Below are positions 26,946-35,743 of a stretch of DNA of 64,000 nt, in pieces. This stretch comes from Polaribacter pectinis (GTDB lineage: Bacteria > Bacteroidota > Bacteroidia > Flavobacteriales > Flavobacteriaceae), in the NCBI RefSeq assembly GCF_014352875.1, contig NZ_CP060695.1, positions 2,635,501 to 2,699,500 on the forward strand, written 5' to 3'. The translations under genes were made by a program, and so were the position numbers. Below the pieces are notes generated by a model that searched no databases, was not told the origin of the DNA, and was given only the letters and a program-made list of their open reading frames with translations. Position 1 is the first letter of the stretch. The number at the start of each line of letters is the position of its first letter.

Positions 26946-27386
26946 TTAAGATTTTAGGATTTGTGAAAATGATATTTCAAATTTTTCTAACCTCTCCAGT
27001 ATTGAAGTGATTTCGTCTGATTCCGTCTCATCTAAAAATTCTTCAACCATAGCAATGAGGTGCATTAATTCTAAATGAATTTCTGCAATTTCCTCAACCA
27101 TATATATTGGTTGAGTTTCAGAAACCAACTCCTTATTAATTACGTGATATAAGAATTTGGAAACACTAAGTTTTCCTCTTTTTTCATCAATTTCATCTAG
27201 CTGTTGGTTGTAGAAACCAAGTGTAAATTCTTTTCTATTTTTCCTTTTTTGTTTGCGGTAATACGAATAGTACAACTTCCTGTAAGCTTTTTTAGCTTCC
27301 TTTATTTGATTAAGCGAAGCATTTGGATTGTTTTGTAAAACACAATCCAAATACTGATGCACAGATGTATATTCAAAGGATTCCAT
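26946..27386 (-). CDS. Mobilization accessory protein, function unknown
   Basis: 146 residues, mostly helical and strongly basic in the middle (AYRKLYYSYYRKQKRKNRKE), acidic at the C-terminus. It lies 3 bases before the relaxase and 1 base overlapping DUF2958, so in the mob operon. By position it could be a MobC-like relaxosome protein, but I see no ribbon-helix-helix signature. I do not assign a family. Confidence 0.6.
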   Translation of the reverse strand: MESFEYTSVHQYLDCVLQNNPNASLNQIKEAKKAYRKLYYSYYRKQKRKNRKEFTLGFYNQQLDEIDEKRGKLSVSKFLYHVINKELVSETQPIYMVEEIAEIHLELMHLIAMVEEFLDETESDEITSILERLEKFEISFSQILKS

Positions 27387-27775
27387 TATCGTTCTAAATC
27401 TTGTTTTTGATCCTTATTCTCTTTTATATCCTTAAGTTCTGACTCCCTTTTATGAATTTTAGGTTTTATTAATTCATCAAAAGTAATTTCATCAAAGTGA
27501 ATATCTCTTTCGATTTTCAAACCAAATGGCAGGGTCACAGATTCTAATTCTGTTATCGAGAAATATCCAAACTCGTCATATATTCCATTAGGACTAGGCA
27601 CTAAATCTTTAACATATCCATAACAGATGTTGGTTTGTGGGTCATACTCTGAAGCAAACCAAGTAGCTCCTCCTACTGGTGAAAAGAACTTGGCAATCAC
27701 CAACGGGTTTTCTTTTTCAGATTGGTCGCCCACTTCTTTAAACCTTTTTTCTAATTCTTTTGTCATCAATTTCAT
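27386..27775 (-). CDS. DUF2958 domain protein
   Basis: 129 residues. MTKELEKRF, PLVIAKFFSPVGGATWFASEYD, GYVKDLVP, YFSITELESV and LKIERDIHFD are in the order of the DUF2958 family, common in mobile elements but without known function. Its C-terminal tail NKDQKQDLER resembles the ends of the genes at 26039 and 58033. It is 2 bases from the coupling-protein gene. Confidence 0.75.
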   Translation of the reverse strand: MKLMTKELEKRFKEVGDQSEKENPLVIAKFFSPVGGATWFASEYDPQTNICYGYVKDLVPSPNGIYDEFGYFSITELESVTLPFGLKIERDIHFDEITFDELIKPKIHKRESELKDIKENKDQKQDLER

Positions 27776-27777
27776 AG

Positions 27778-29268
27778 CTATTCAATTTTAGAGTTTGTAT
27801 TCGTTTCTTTATTTTTATCATCATTTTCTTCCTCAGTAAGATACTTATCCAAGGACAAGTATTGTGTTGTGAAGTTGAGTGATTGCCTTTGCTCATATTC
27901 TTCAGGTAAATCAATCTTCATTGCCTCTATAAATTTTCTGATTTTGTAATATGGCTTCACTGAACAATACAAAGCTTTCATACCGCCATTAGGAATTACA
28001 ATAACCTTATCTACTGGCATCGTTCTAATTTCTGAACCTGTCATAAGAGGTCTGGTGCGTAGCATTTTCTTTTCCTTGTCCTCGTAATACTGATAGTCTC
28101 CTAAAGCTTTGGATATTCGGTCACATTCATCGTTTAAACCTGTCATATAGACCTTACAGGCGTTATTAAGGATGCTTTTAGCATTATACTGTCCATAATT
28201 CTCATACAATTGGCTCTCCCCCTGCAATACCCCCAGTATAGACATGTATTTTCTCGCATTTGCTATTACGTTTGAAAGGCTTGGAAGTGGAATAGAACTC
28301 AACTCATCAATGAGTAAATACAAATCATTATCCGAATCTTTAGGAATGGAGCGGAAGATTTCTGTAAATAATTGCTCAAAAAACAAACCGAAAATTGGAC
28401 TATAATAATTCATATTAGAAATATTACAGTTTAAAAACAAAACAATTTTTTCCGTTTTCATGCGAGAGAAATCGAAGGAATCTAAACTCGTTACATCGCA
28501 AAGTGATGGGTCTTTTCCAATAAAAGATAAATGAGAAATTGCTGAACTAATAATATTAGATTTTGTCTTCTCACTATTAGCAATAACACTTTTATATGCT
28601 CGCCATTGGTTTTCTGTAGCTTTGTCTGCAAAAAGTCCATTAACAGCAACTTCATTCCCTGCTAAGTTCTCAAGCAGATAATAAATATTTGCGATGTTCT
28701 GATAGATTTTTGAAGTGTTTTCTAATAAGAATTCAATGAGTAAACTGATAAGTTCTATAGATTTTAAATCCCAAAAGTCAGATACCTTTTTTCCGTTTTT
28801 CTGCACCAACATTGTGGCTACTTTTGTTACATCCGAAGGGTTCTTTATACGATGCAAAGGATTGTAATAAATAGATTGCTCTTTATTATCAGGGTCAAAA
28901 CTATACACTTCATATCCTTGATTGATGAAGTAATTCGTCATTTTTGAAAGTTCCCCAGACGGATTATTTATAATCATACTGGCTGGCTTTTTAGCTGTTG
29001 CAATATTGAGTGCACTTGGAATTAAAAAAACAGTCGATTTACCAACACCACTAGGTGCAAAGCATAATAAATGTTCCTTTGATTTTTTTGATGTTAAAAA
29101 CTTTGTTCCTGTAATAGAAAGTCCATCGTATCGTGCAGAAATTAGTTTACTCTCTTGACCAAATTTTGCCGATAAATTATGTTTACCTCCTAATAGATTT
29201 TGAAGAATTCCATCTAAAAACTCTTCACCTTTTTCTGAAATATGTGAAAGTGTATCTTGAATATTCAT
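27778..29268 (-). CDS. VirD4/TraG-like coupling ATPase (no membrane domain)
   Basis: 496 residues. Walker A APSGVGKST at 71-79; Walker B in DLYLLIDELSSIPLPS; then LGVLQGESQLYENYG, motifs of type IV coupling proteins that hand relaxase-DNA to the secretion channel. The usual N-terminal membrane spans are missing. They may be supplied by the 43-residue membrane peptide that overlaps its start (29265-29396) or by the membrane protein at 30113 (inference). Confidence 0.85.
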   Translation of the reverse strand: MNIQDTLSHISEKGEEFLDGILQNLLGGKHNLSAKFGQESKLISARYDGLSITGTKFLTSKKSKEHLLCFAPSGVGKSTVFLIPSALNIATAKKPASMIINNPSGELSKMTNYFINQGYEVYSFDPDNKEQSIYYNPLHRIKNPSDVTKVATMLVQKNGKKVSDFWDLKSIELISLLIEFLLENTSKIYQNIANIYYLLENLAGNEVAVNGLFADKATENQWRAYKSVIANSEKTKSNIISSAISHLSFIGKDPSLCDVTSLDSFDFSRMKTEKIVLFLNCNISNMNYYSPIFGLFFEQLFTEIFRSIPKDSDNDLYLLIDELSSIPLPSLSNVIANARKYMSILGVLQGESQLYENYGQYNAKSILNNACKVYMTGLNDECDRISKALGDYQYYEDKEKKMLRTRPLMTGSEIRTMPVDKVIVIPNGGMKALYCSVKPYYKIRKFIEAMKIDLPEEYEQRQSLNFTTQYLSLDKYLTEEENDDKNKETNTNSKIE

Positions 29269-29396
29269 TTGTCTAAAAGTTGTTTGAATGCGTTATTGAA
29301 TGTGGTTAATAATAATTCTCCTGCCTTGGTGATCATGTAGGCGCAAATCAGCAGTATCTTCCAAAAAAACTTGAGTAATATTCCAAGAACCTTCAT
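29265..29396 (-). CDS. 43-residue membrane peptide between lipoprotein and coupling ATPase
   Basis: ATG at 29396 shares a base with the stop of the lipoprotein gene, and its TGA overlaps the ATG of the coupling ATPase (ATGA). The product has a hydrophobic span (VLGILLKFFWKILLICAYMI) and a polar tail ending KQLLDK. Overlap with both neighbours is strong evidence for a real gene. It may provide the membrane anchor missing from the ATPase. Confidence 0.7.
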   Translation of the reverse strand: MKVLGILLKFFWKILLICAYMITKAGELLLTTFNNAFKQLLDK

Positions 29397-30112
29397 CAGA
29401 TCTTACTATTTAAGTTTGCGGTAAATTTGATAGAGATTCCCAATCTTGAAAACAATTGCATATACAATTGTTTTAGCTTCTGAAACAGTTCGTCTTCAGC
29501 TATTGTCTTTGGCTGGTACACAACGATGACTTCTATTAAATTAGAAGGTGTAATCCCTTCAGCTTTACTCAAAAATATTTCCACCAAATCATCTGTTTGG
29601 GCTTCTAATAAGTGAATATCTTTAACTCTAAAAACTGAAAACCAACGTGTATTTTCTTGTAAATCTGAAAAGACATATAGTCTACTTTTACTAATAGAAT
29701 CTTTCTGTAGAACCCTTAACTCCTCAACAATTGGCAACCAAATAGAAGAATGGTTGTAAATACTACTATCCTTAGGTTTGTTTAATATATCCTCAACACC
29801 TTTATTAAAGTTAGTAACCAATCTTCTCCTTTCCAGCTCATTACCTAAAAGTGCTTTTTCTTGAGCTAATGAAACCAAATCACGACTGTTATGTATCAAA
29901 CTATTCATTCTTCCGTACCTGAAGGTAGCGGAACGCCATAAATCTGATTCAAAACCAAACTGAATCATAATATTTTTAGCATCTGGTGTGGCAATAAAAT
30001 CAGTCTCCGTTATGTCTTCCAATACCGCAATAACGGTATTGGAATTTTCTGAATCGGTGCAGGCTGATATCATCAACCCAATCACCATTATGTAGATATA
30101 CTTTTTCATCAT
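29396..30112 (-). CDS. Lipoprotein of the mobilization module
   Basis: 238 residues with signal peptide YIYIMVIGLMISAC (lipobox ISAC). The mature part is mixed alpha/beta; residues 150-235 (LRVLQKDSISKSRLYVFSDLQEN, SNLIEVIVVYQPKT) look like a von Willebrand-like or Rossmann-like fold, but no MIDAS motif is clear. Its stop shares a base with the next gene, and it starts 1 base after the gene upstream. Function unknown. Confidence 0.6.
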   Translation of the reverse strand: MMKKYIYIMVIGLMISACTDSENSNTVIAVLEDITETDFIATPDAKNIMIQFGFESDLWRSATFRYGRMNSLIHNSRDLVSLAQEKALLGNELERRRLVTNFNKGVEDILNKPKDSSIYNHSSIWLPIVEELRVLQKDSISKSRLYVFSDLQENTRWFSVFRVKDIHLLEAQTDDLVEIFLSKAEGITPSNLIEVIVVYQPKTIAEDELFQKLKQLYMQLFSRLGISIKFTANLNSKI

Positions 30113-31213
30113 TTATAATTTTATTGCTTTATGAAATGACGGAAGTGTTGGAATGGTATCTCCAAAGAATTTTGGAACCTCTCCGTCAGAACGATGAATA
30201 CAGTTTGTTGAATAAAATGTTTTTTGACTGTCTTCGAAAAAACGTTGAATCAATTCTTGTATGTCTTGTGCATAGATTTGTATTTGCCTTCTTGCAACTT
30301 CTGCATCGGCTTGAACTTGACGTACAGAAATAATTTTGTCCTTAAGTTCTTGAATCTTTTTGACTAATACTTCAACAGCTTCTTTGGTAATATTGTAGCG
30401 ATCTAAAAGCTTTTTCTCTTTACTATTTAAACCTCTAAACTCTACCACCAAGAAAGCAATAATTGAAAAGAATAAGTTTAAACAAGCAAAATAAAGAGGA
30501 TGCACACCTGTCCCAAAATTGTTACTACTATTAAAAGTTGTAGTCCTAAAAATCCCTAAAATATAGAAGATGATAAAAAGGAAAATAAACGCTCCAATAG
30601 TAATCATTCTCTTTTGTGCAGGAGTTTTACCTTTCGCAATGATTTCGCCTAAATTTTCTGCTAAAAAGAAAATTCCTAAACCAATTGCCAATCCTATTAC
30701 ATAAGAAACAATTAACGGGTAGCCCATAGCCTGTAAAGCCGTACCCGAAAGGAGCGTATCAACCAACACTAAAAAAACGAGCGTTAAGCGTGTCCATTTA
30801 TACCTATCTGCTTTTTTTAATAAAGAATCATCACATGCTGCCAATTCTCTCTTTTTTAGACGATGTTCTGTTTCTATTTTCTCTAGCTCTGTTGATAATT
30901 CGTTGAGTTTAATATCAGCTTCTTGCTTCTCTGAAATAATATGAAAACTTTCTATTTCAGATTGTAGTTCCTTCTTAGCAGTCATCATCATTTTTGAATA
31001 CGCTCCTTCTATAACACCACTGTAAACATCTTTTTCACAAGTAGCTTCTGGTTTAGATGGCTTCATAGCCCCTAAGTCTTGAGCTAATGGAATCGCAATA
31101 GTTGATTTAATCGCTTCATGCTCTTCTGTTAGCTTCTTTTCTAAATCTTCAATTTTATATCTGAAGATAGTTATGTTGTTACTTTTCTGTTTATTATCTA
31201 AGGTTGCTTTCAT
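30113..31213 (-). CDS. Membrane protein with coiled coils
   Basis: 366 residues. Coiled-coil N-terminus (about 20-135), then four predicted spans between 146 and 255 (WTRLTLVFLVLVDTLLSG, YPLIVSYVIGLAIGLGIFFL, ITIGAFIFLFIIFYILGIF, YFACLNLFFSIIAFLVVEF) and a second coiled coil to the end. I do not recognise a family. It is cotranscribed with the lipoprotein, small peptide and coupling ATPase, so it probably serves DNA transfer. Confidence 0.65.
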   Translation of the reverse strand: MKATLDNKQKSNNITIFRYKIEDLEKKLTEEHEAIKSTIAIPLAQDLGAMKPSKPEATCEKDVYSGVIEGAYSKMMMTAKKELQSEIESFHIISEKQEADIKLNELSTELEKIETEHRLKKRELAACDDSLLKKADRYKWTRLTLVFLVLVDTLLSGTALQAMGYPLIVSYVIGLAIGLGIFFLAENLGEIIAKGKTPAQKRMITIGAFIFLFIIFYILGIFRTTTFNSSNNFGTGVHPLYFACLNLFFSIIAFLVVEFRGLNSKEKKLLDRYNITKEAVEVLVKKIQELKDKIISVRQVQADAEVARRQIQIYAQDIQELIQRFFEDSQKTFYSTNCIHRSDGEVPKFFGDTIPTLPSFHKAIKL

Positions 31214-31313
31214 AATTTTTTGTTTTTAAGTTATACATTGAGTTTGCGCGAAGTTTCCAGTCGCTTTTAGACTGAAAAAAGCTGTTGATGATTTTCAATA
31301 GTTCTGTTTTCAT
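31194..31313 (-). CDS. Possible 39-residue protein upstream of the membrane protein
   Basis: ATG at 31313, stop at 31194-31196, overlapping the start of the membrane-protein gene by 20 bases. Product begins MKTELLKIINSFFQSKSDWK and ends ESNLR. It fills the gap between 31213 and the gene ending at 31325. No homology recognised. Confidence 0.4.
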   Translation of the reverse strand: MKTELLKIINSFFQSKSDWKLRANSMYNLKTKNYESNLR

Positions 31314-31324
31314 AAAAGTTTTTT

Positions 31325-31579
31325 TTATTGTTGATGAATAAATAATTGAAATCGACAGATTTCTAACTCAGCTGGTAATTCTGTGCCCTTACTGTTTTGA
31401 AATAATTCCAGTAATTCTTGACCCGAATAATTCCCATCTTCATAAGGAATTAGTACATACTCATTGGTTTTGTAATTATGATAGGCATCACAATTTCTCT
31501 TCCTATAGGTTCTTACATAATTATGATTAAGTAAGTAATTTCTAATACTTTTGAAAGTGTAATTTTTTTGTGTTTTCAT
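31325..31579 (-). CDS. Small basic protein, function unknown
   Basis: 84 residues. Sequence such as YTFKSIRNYLLNHNYVRTYRKR and TNEYVLIPYEDGNYSGQELLELF suggests a small alpha/beta protein with a nucleic-acid-binding N-terminal helix. No family assigned. It is the first gene after the structured intergenic region at 31625-31741. Confidence 0.55.
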   Translation of the reverse strand: MKTQKNYTFKSIRNYLLNHNYVRTYRKRNCDAYHNYKTNEYVLIPYEDGNYSGQELLELFQNSKGTELPAELEICRFQLFIHQQ

Positions 31580-31624
31580 AAAAAACTAATTTTATATATA
31601 ATTAAAATTGTACTTTTATAAAAC

Positions 31625-31741
31625 GTAAAATCTCCTTATGGATATTTTACATTTCCATACATACGAGCCTATAATAGCGTTCGTTAAAGGGTCAATATGA
31701 ACAGTACGCCTGCTTCCGCCAAGAATGTATAAGCGTACTGT
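31625..31741. promoter_or_regulatory. Two hairpins upstream of the 84-residue gene
   Basis: GTAAAAT (31625-31631)/ATTTTAC (31644-31650), then ACAGTACGC (31701-31709)/GCGTACTGT (31733-31741) followed on the plus strand by seven T. No plus-strand gene upstream would need a terminator, so the larger one may be a regulatory or replication structure. Confidence 0.4.
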
Positions 31742-31749
31742 TTTTTTAG

Positions 31750-32361
31750 TTATTCTAATTCCTTCAGTTTTGAAATGAGATCTATTTCCTTAAATTCTAT
31801 ATTAACTTTGATGTGTTTAGCATAAGCTTCTTTAAAGCATTTATCTTTAATAAATGTTAATTCGTTATAGCTCATTCCTAATAAGTAACTAGCATAAATT
31901 TTTAGCCTTCCTATTTTAAAAAGTTGCTCAAAACTATCAATGATGAGATGCAATTTTTTAAAAGATTTTTCATCCATTTTATTGTTATTAAAGTTTTTCA
32001 GTAGTGCATTAAAATCATTTTTCAACTTTTTACCATTTTCTGTTTTAAAAGCGTTTTGCATAGCATAAAATTCCTGTGCTTTTGATACATCCATACAAAA
32101 ACCAGCATCAAGGTTTAGAACTTCCAATACTTCTACTGTTTTTCTTTTCTTTATATGCTTGATAAATCCACTTACATGAAACCCCAACTTGATGACTTGC
32201 TCTTTAAGAACATTATCATTAATCGATGTCCAAAATGTAAAATCTTTGCCTGGAGTTAATTCTTTGGTTTTTAAAACTCTTTTTAACTCTTTGTAAGTTT
32301 CTACCATTTCATTTACAAATGATTGGTTGTGTTCGATAATTTGTTTTACTTCAGTATTCAT
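31750..32361 (-). CDS. Protein of unknown function
   Basis: 203 residues, helical, charged, no membrane span or motif I recognise. Features: HNQSFVNEMVETYKELKRVL at the N-terminus and KELTPGKDFTFWTSINDNVL. It lies 56 bases downstream of the next gene at 32418 on the same strand. Confidence 0.5.
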   Translation of the reverse strand: MNTEVKQIIEHNQSFVNEMVETYKELKRVLKTKELTPGKDFTFWTSINDNVLKEQVIKLGFHVSGFIKHIKKRKTVEVLEVLNLDAGFCMDVSKAQEFYAMQNAFKTENGKKLKNDFNALLKNFNNNKMDEKSFKKLHLIIDSFEQLFKIGRLKIYASYLLGMSYNELTFIKDKCFKEAYAKHIKVNIEFKEIDLISKLKELE

Positions 32362-32417
32362 AATTATTTATTTTAGTTTTAAAAATGTACTCAAGGAATT
32401 ATGAGTACATTAGAGTA

Positions 32418-32864
32418 TTATTTTTTTAATTCTGATAAAAGCCATAATAAAGAAGGATTACCTTTGTATTTCTTTAATCCTTCTAGATTAATTTTCAAAG
32501 CCTGTTTATGTAAGTCTTTTGCATCTTCTATATTAGAAATCATTTTACTCAACTCATATTTTGTATGAGCCGTCTTGAAGTAATATTTGGGATTGGCAAC
32601 TTCAGTTTTTGAGCTGTTGGCGATAATAAAAATGGAATTGAATTTTTCATTTGCCTGCTCTAAATTGAATAATTTGTTAGAAACTTTAGACTGGTAAAAG
32701 AAGAATTTCCCAACAATATAATCGTAGTGCATTTTTAAGTGCGATGGCAATAAATATGTTTCTATGGAGAATAACTCATCCTTGATGGTCATTCTGCAAC
32801 CACATGGGCAATCTAAAATTGTATTTAACTTTTGTAAATACGAGAAATTTACTTTTGCTTTCAT
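32418..32864 (-). CDS. Protein of unknown function with a CxCGC cluster
   Basis: 148 residues. C19-P-C-G-C23 near the N-terminus (LDCPCGCRMTIKDE) could bind metal. The rest is helical with a TPR-like feel (KLFNLEQANEKFNSIF, ALKINLEGLKKYKGNPSLL). No family assigned. Confidence 0.5.
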   Translation of the reverse strand: MKAKVNFSYLQKLNTILDCPCGCRMTIKDELFSIETYLLPSHLKMHYDYIVGKFFFYQSKVSNKLFNLEQANEKFNSIFIIANSSKTEVANPKYYFKTAHTKYELSKMISNIEDAKDLHKQALKINLEGLKKYKGNPSLLWLLSELKK

Positions 32865-32982
32865 TTTTAAGCGGATTTAAGATTAAACAAAATTATTTAA
32901 CATAAATGCGCACGCTGAAAAGCTGTAAAAAAGATGGTAAGTTTTGAAGTGAAAAAATAGAGAAAATAAAGAAAATAAAAAA

Positions 32983-33017
32983 AGCCAAAACTGAAAAACA
33001 ATATTTCAATTTTGGCT
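32983..33017. terminator. Hairpin downstream of 32864, terminator-like
   Basis: AGCCAAAACTGAAA (32983-32996) pairs with TTTCAATTTTGGCT (33004-33017), one mismatch. The 300-base stretch 32865-33164 holds this, an inverted repeat GAAACAA/TTGTTTC (33044-33065), and nothing coding that I can see. Confidence 0.55.
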
Positions 33018-33164
33018 CTTAAAAAGATATAAACACAAAAATTGAAACAAAAAACATGTTGTTTCTTATCAATTAATCCACGTTGCAGCGGCGCATTTAT
33101 GTCTCTATTTGAAACAAATATACGATTTTATTTTTAATGAGCAATTTTATTTTACTTTTGTTTT

Positions 33165-34193
33165 ATGGATATTCAATACAGTAGAGATCGATATATAGTT
33201 ATTTTAGAGTTAAGCTCTACAGCTATTAAAATATTGAAATTACAACCAAAAATTATTGATAAAAAATTAAATAGGCATGAAATAAATAGATATAAATCTT
33301 TTACTATTGGTGCAGTAATTAAAAAATATATTGAAAACAATACTCTAAATATAGATTTATATAAAAAGCATATACTACCTATTATAATAAAAGAATTAAA
33401 CTCTATTACAAGACTTCAACCACAAGCTATTAGAATATTAGCAACGGGTTATTACAGGAGTGTTACGAATACCAATAGTCTATTAAAAGTCATTGAAAAC
33501 TCTTTTCCTAAATACGTTAAAGATAAAGGCATCGTATTAGAGATACTTACGCCAGATGAAGAATCTTATTTAAGTTACCTGTCATGGGAGAAGACCTATT
33601 TATTTAAGGAAAATGTTTTAAATGAAAATAATTTAAAACTCAATATAGATGTAGGGGGTGGTTCCACAGAAATAACTTTATTTAACAAACCTCCATTTAA
33701 AAATACTATTAGTCTTGAGGTCGGGGTTGATTATTATATGAATGATATTTTAACTATAGAGTATTTAGATAGCACTACAATTTGGTATCATCTTATCGAA
33801 GCTAAGAAAAATATAAAACATCATTTAAATGAAAAAATAATTATTCCTAATGAAAAAATTAAATTTGCCATTTGTACAGGAAGTACACTCATTCTCGATA
33901 GAGAGGACGAAATAAATAATCAAATTCTTACATTTAATACCGCTTTAGGAAATACTATTTTTAGTACAGAAAAAGAATTAAGTGAACGAATCGAATGGAA
34001 AGGGCGAAAGCAAATAAACATCAACAACAATGAGAGAAAAATATTTAGAAAGCTATTTGGACTTATTATATTAAATGAAATTTTAAAACATTTTAATGTG
34101 GATTATAGTTACAATAATTTAGCAAATTTAAGAATTGGAGCCTATCATCAAACAAAAGAATATTTAATGCAACTTCACGGTTATAAGATTTAA
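33165..34193 (+). CDS. Ppx/GppA-like phosphatase (ASKHA fold)
   Basis: 342 residues. IVILELSSTAIKILKLQ at the N-terminus matches the first phosphate motif, and IDVGGGSTEITLF (about 164-176) is the second motif of exopolyphosphatases/guanosine pentaphosphate phosphohydrolases. LEVGVDYYM follows. Substrate, polyphosphate or (p)ppGpp, is unknown. Finding it inside a mobile element is unusual. It is a lone plus-strand gene among minus-strand neighbours. Confidence 0.8.
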   Translation: MDIQYSRDRYIVILELSSTAIKILKLQPKIIDKKLNRHEINRYKSFTIGAVIKKYIENNTLNIDLYKKHILPIIIKELNSITRLQPQAIRILATGYYRSVTNTNSLLKVIENSFPKYVKDKGIVLEILTPDEESYLSYLSWEKTYLFKENVLNENNLKLNIDVGGGSTEITLFNKPPFKNTISLEVGVDYYMNDILTIEYLDSTTIWYHLIEAKKNIKHHLNEKIIIPNEKIKFAICTGSTLILDREDEINNQILTFNTALGNTIFSTEKELSERIEWKGRKQININNNERKIFRKLFGLIILNEILKHFNVDYSYNNLANLRIGAYHQTKEYLMQLHGYKI

Positions 34194-34233
34194 AAAAACT
34201 CCTACTAATAACAAGTAAGAGTTTTAGGTTACC

Positions 34234-34557
34234 TTAACCTGAGACAATAACGGATTCAATTTTCTTAATATACCTCTTTCTAATTTCAGCAAAGGTAATT
34301 TCTCCTAATTCAGCAAAATCTGCAGAACGAGTAATTACTATTTTTAATGGAGCTTTTACTTTATTTTTTCCTTCTAACTGAATAACTTCCCACTTAAAAT
34401 ATTGGTCAATATAATTATCATCATAATTTAATTCTTTTTTCTTTAAAATAATTAGAAAATCATCTAACGGGATTGTTAAGTTTCGAGCAAGTACAGTATA
34501 ACTGAACCAACACATTTCACCTTCGTAAATACGTTTATTAGGTCTATATTTTGACAT
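34234..34557 (-). CDS. Small protein of unknown function
   Basis: 107 residues. Starts MSKYRPNKRIYEGEMCWFSY; two alpha/beta stretches (LDDFLIILKKKELNYDDNYI, FKWEVIQLEGKNKVKAPLKI). No family recognised. It is convergent with the Ppx/GppA-like gene. Confidence 0.5.
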   Translation of the reverse strand: MSKYRPNKRIYEGEMCWFSYTVLARNLTIPLDDFLIILKKKELNYDDNYIDQYFKWEVIQLEGKNKVKAPLKIVITRSADFAELGEITFAEIRKRYIKKIESVIVSG

Positions 34558-34656
34558 TATAATTAAGTTTTAAATTCTTTATTATAATATGATTAAACCT
34601 AATATATGTAAAGTTTTAAGCAACTGATTATCCTTGTTTTAATAAAAACTATTATT

Positions 34657-35169
34657 CTACATTGCATTATAGTAATGAGTAATACCAAGAGAAGCTGCAT
34701 CAAATTGCGCACTTCTAAAATGTTCAGTTTTTGGGTATTTTGGTTTATCAAACATTAAGTTTGTAAAAGCCTCTACATTCCTTGAAATTACTTCTGCGAT
34801 TTCATAACGTGTTTCTGCTTGCCAATTACTGAAAACAAGTCTTATTTGTTCCCGCGAATATGATGATAGTGCAAATCCTTTTTGTTTAGAGTATTTCTGA
34901 ATAGCCCTTAAGACCTCAATAACTCGTTGCGATTTATTAGAATAAGTACCTCTAAAATCTTCAATTATTATTCGTTCTGGTTTTAGTTTGCGTATAAGGT
35001 GTTTGACTTTTTGAAGTACAACAGTATTATCGATAGGCGTAATACTTATCATTCCCTTCTCAATTACTTCAAGTGGATTTTTCATAAGTACAAAACCAAA
35101 TCCTAATGCATTGAAATACAATGATAGGATACACTCTTCCCCCTCTTGGACGTATCTATTGTCATTCAT
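34657..35169 (-). CDS. RuvC/RNase H-fold protein with degenerate first Asp
   Basis: 170 residues. The order strand-strand (ILSLYFNALGFGFVLMK), then ERIIIEDFRGTYSNKSQR and the C-terminal FDAASLGITHYY recalls RuvC-like resolvases: E in IIIED and D in FDAAS are in place. The first-strand Asp of the usual 'iLgIDPG' is replaced (SLYFNALG). It may be a modified or inactive resolvase used for element processing. Coupled to the XRE gene upstream. Confidence 0.5.
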   Translation of the reverse strand: MNDNRYVQEGEECILSLYFNALGFGFVLMKNPLEVIEKGMISITPIDNTVVLQKVKHLIRKLKPERIIIEDFRGTYSNKSQRVIEVLRAIQKYSKQKGFALSSYSREQIRLVFSNWQAETRYEIAEVISRNVEAFTNLMFDKPKYPKTEHFRSAQFDAASLGITHYYNAM

Positions 35170-35170
35170 A

Positions 35171-35503
35171 TTATTCTTGGTTTAATGAATTGACAAATTC
35201 ATTGATGTATGCTATTCTATTATTACTCTTCGGAGGTTGTTCAATTTGTAATTGTTCAACAAGTGATCTACTTCTTCGCTTAAAAAGAACTTTAAGCTCA
35301 TCATATTGATCAGCAAAAAGTTCAATAAGTGGAGCTTTGAAGAGGATGTGGTACAAGAGAATAATTCTTGGATTCGGCTCCCGAATTCCTTGTTCGATTT
35401 TGGATAAGTTTGAAGTATCAATATTTAAAAGATGTGCAATATCATGAAGTGGTATGTTTAATCTTTTACGATATCTTGATAAAGAATTTATTTTAAGTGT
35501 CAT
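35171..35503 (-). CDS. XRE-family helix-turn-helix regulator
   Basis: 110 residues. HTH at about 7-55: RYRKRLNIPLHDIAHLLNI, then TSNLSKIEQGIREPNPRII. The C-terminal part (KVLFKRRSRSLVEQLQ) is helical and basic. It probably represses a promoter in the element; the nearest candidates are those around 35588 and 36268. Confidence 0.8.
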   Translation of the reverse strand: MTLKINSLSRYRKRLNIPLHDIAHLLNIDTSNLSKIEQGIREPNPRIILLYHILFKAPLIELFADQYDELKVLFKRRSRSLVEQLQIEQPPKSNNRIAYINEFVNSLNQE

Positions 35504-35587
35504 GTAAATATAAGAAGCGTTGGGGTTAAGCTATCAACGCTTTTTATATTATAGAATATTCTTACTCAACATCACACTATTTAAAAA

Positions 35588-35717
35588 TGGTCAATGTGAC
35601 CAAAAAAATTTGCGGTCACCTCAATATCCGTGGAAATGGCTGTGTATAAAGATTTCTTTCGTATTGCAACGTAATAATTTATCAAAGCTGATATTCTATG
35701 AATGCTGAAGCATTCAT
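35588..35717. promoter_or_regulatory. Inverted repeats TGGTCA/TGACCA and ATGAATGCT/AGCATTCAT
   Basis: TGGTCA ATG TGACCA at 35588-35602 and ATGAATGCT GA AGCATTCAT at 35698-35717 in a 240-base gap with no gene I can support (35504-35743). The first matches the motif at 36311-36328. Confidence 0.45.
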
Positions 35718-35743
35718 TACATCAACCTCAATAAGTTAATGAA

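Noticed and set aside
35520..35708. 62-residue plus-strand frame
   Set aside because: Low-complexity composition, no ribosome-binding context and it covers inverted repeats.
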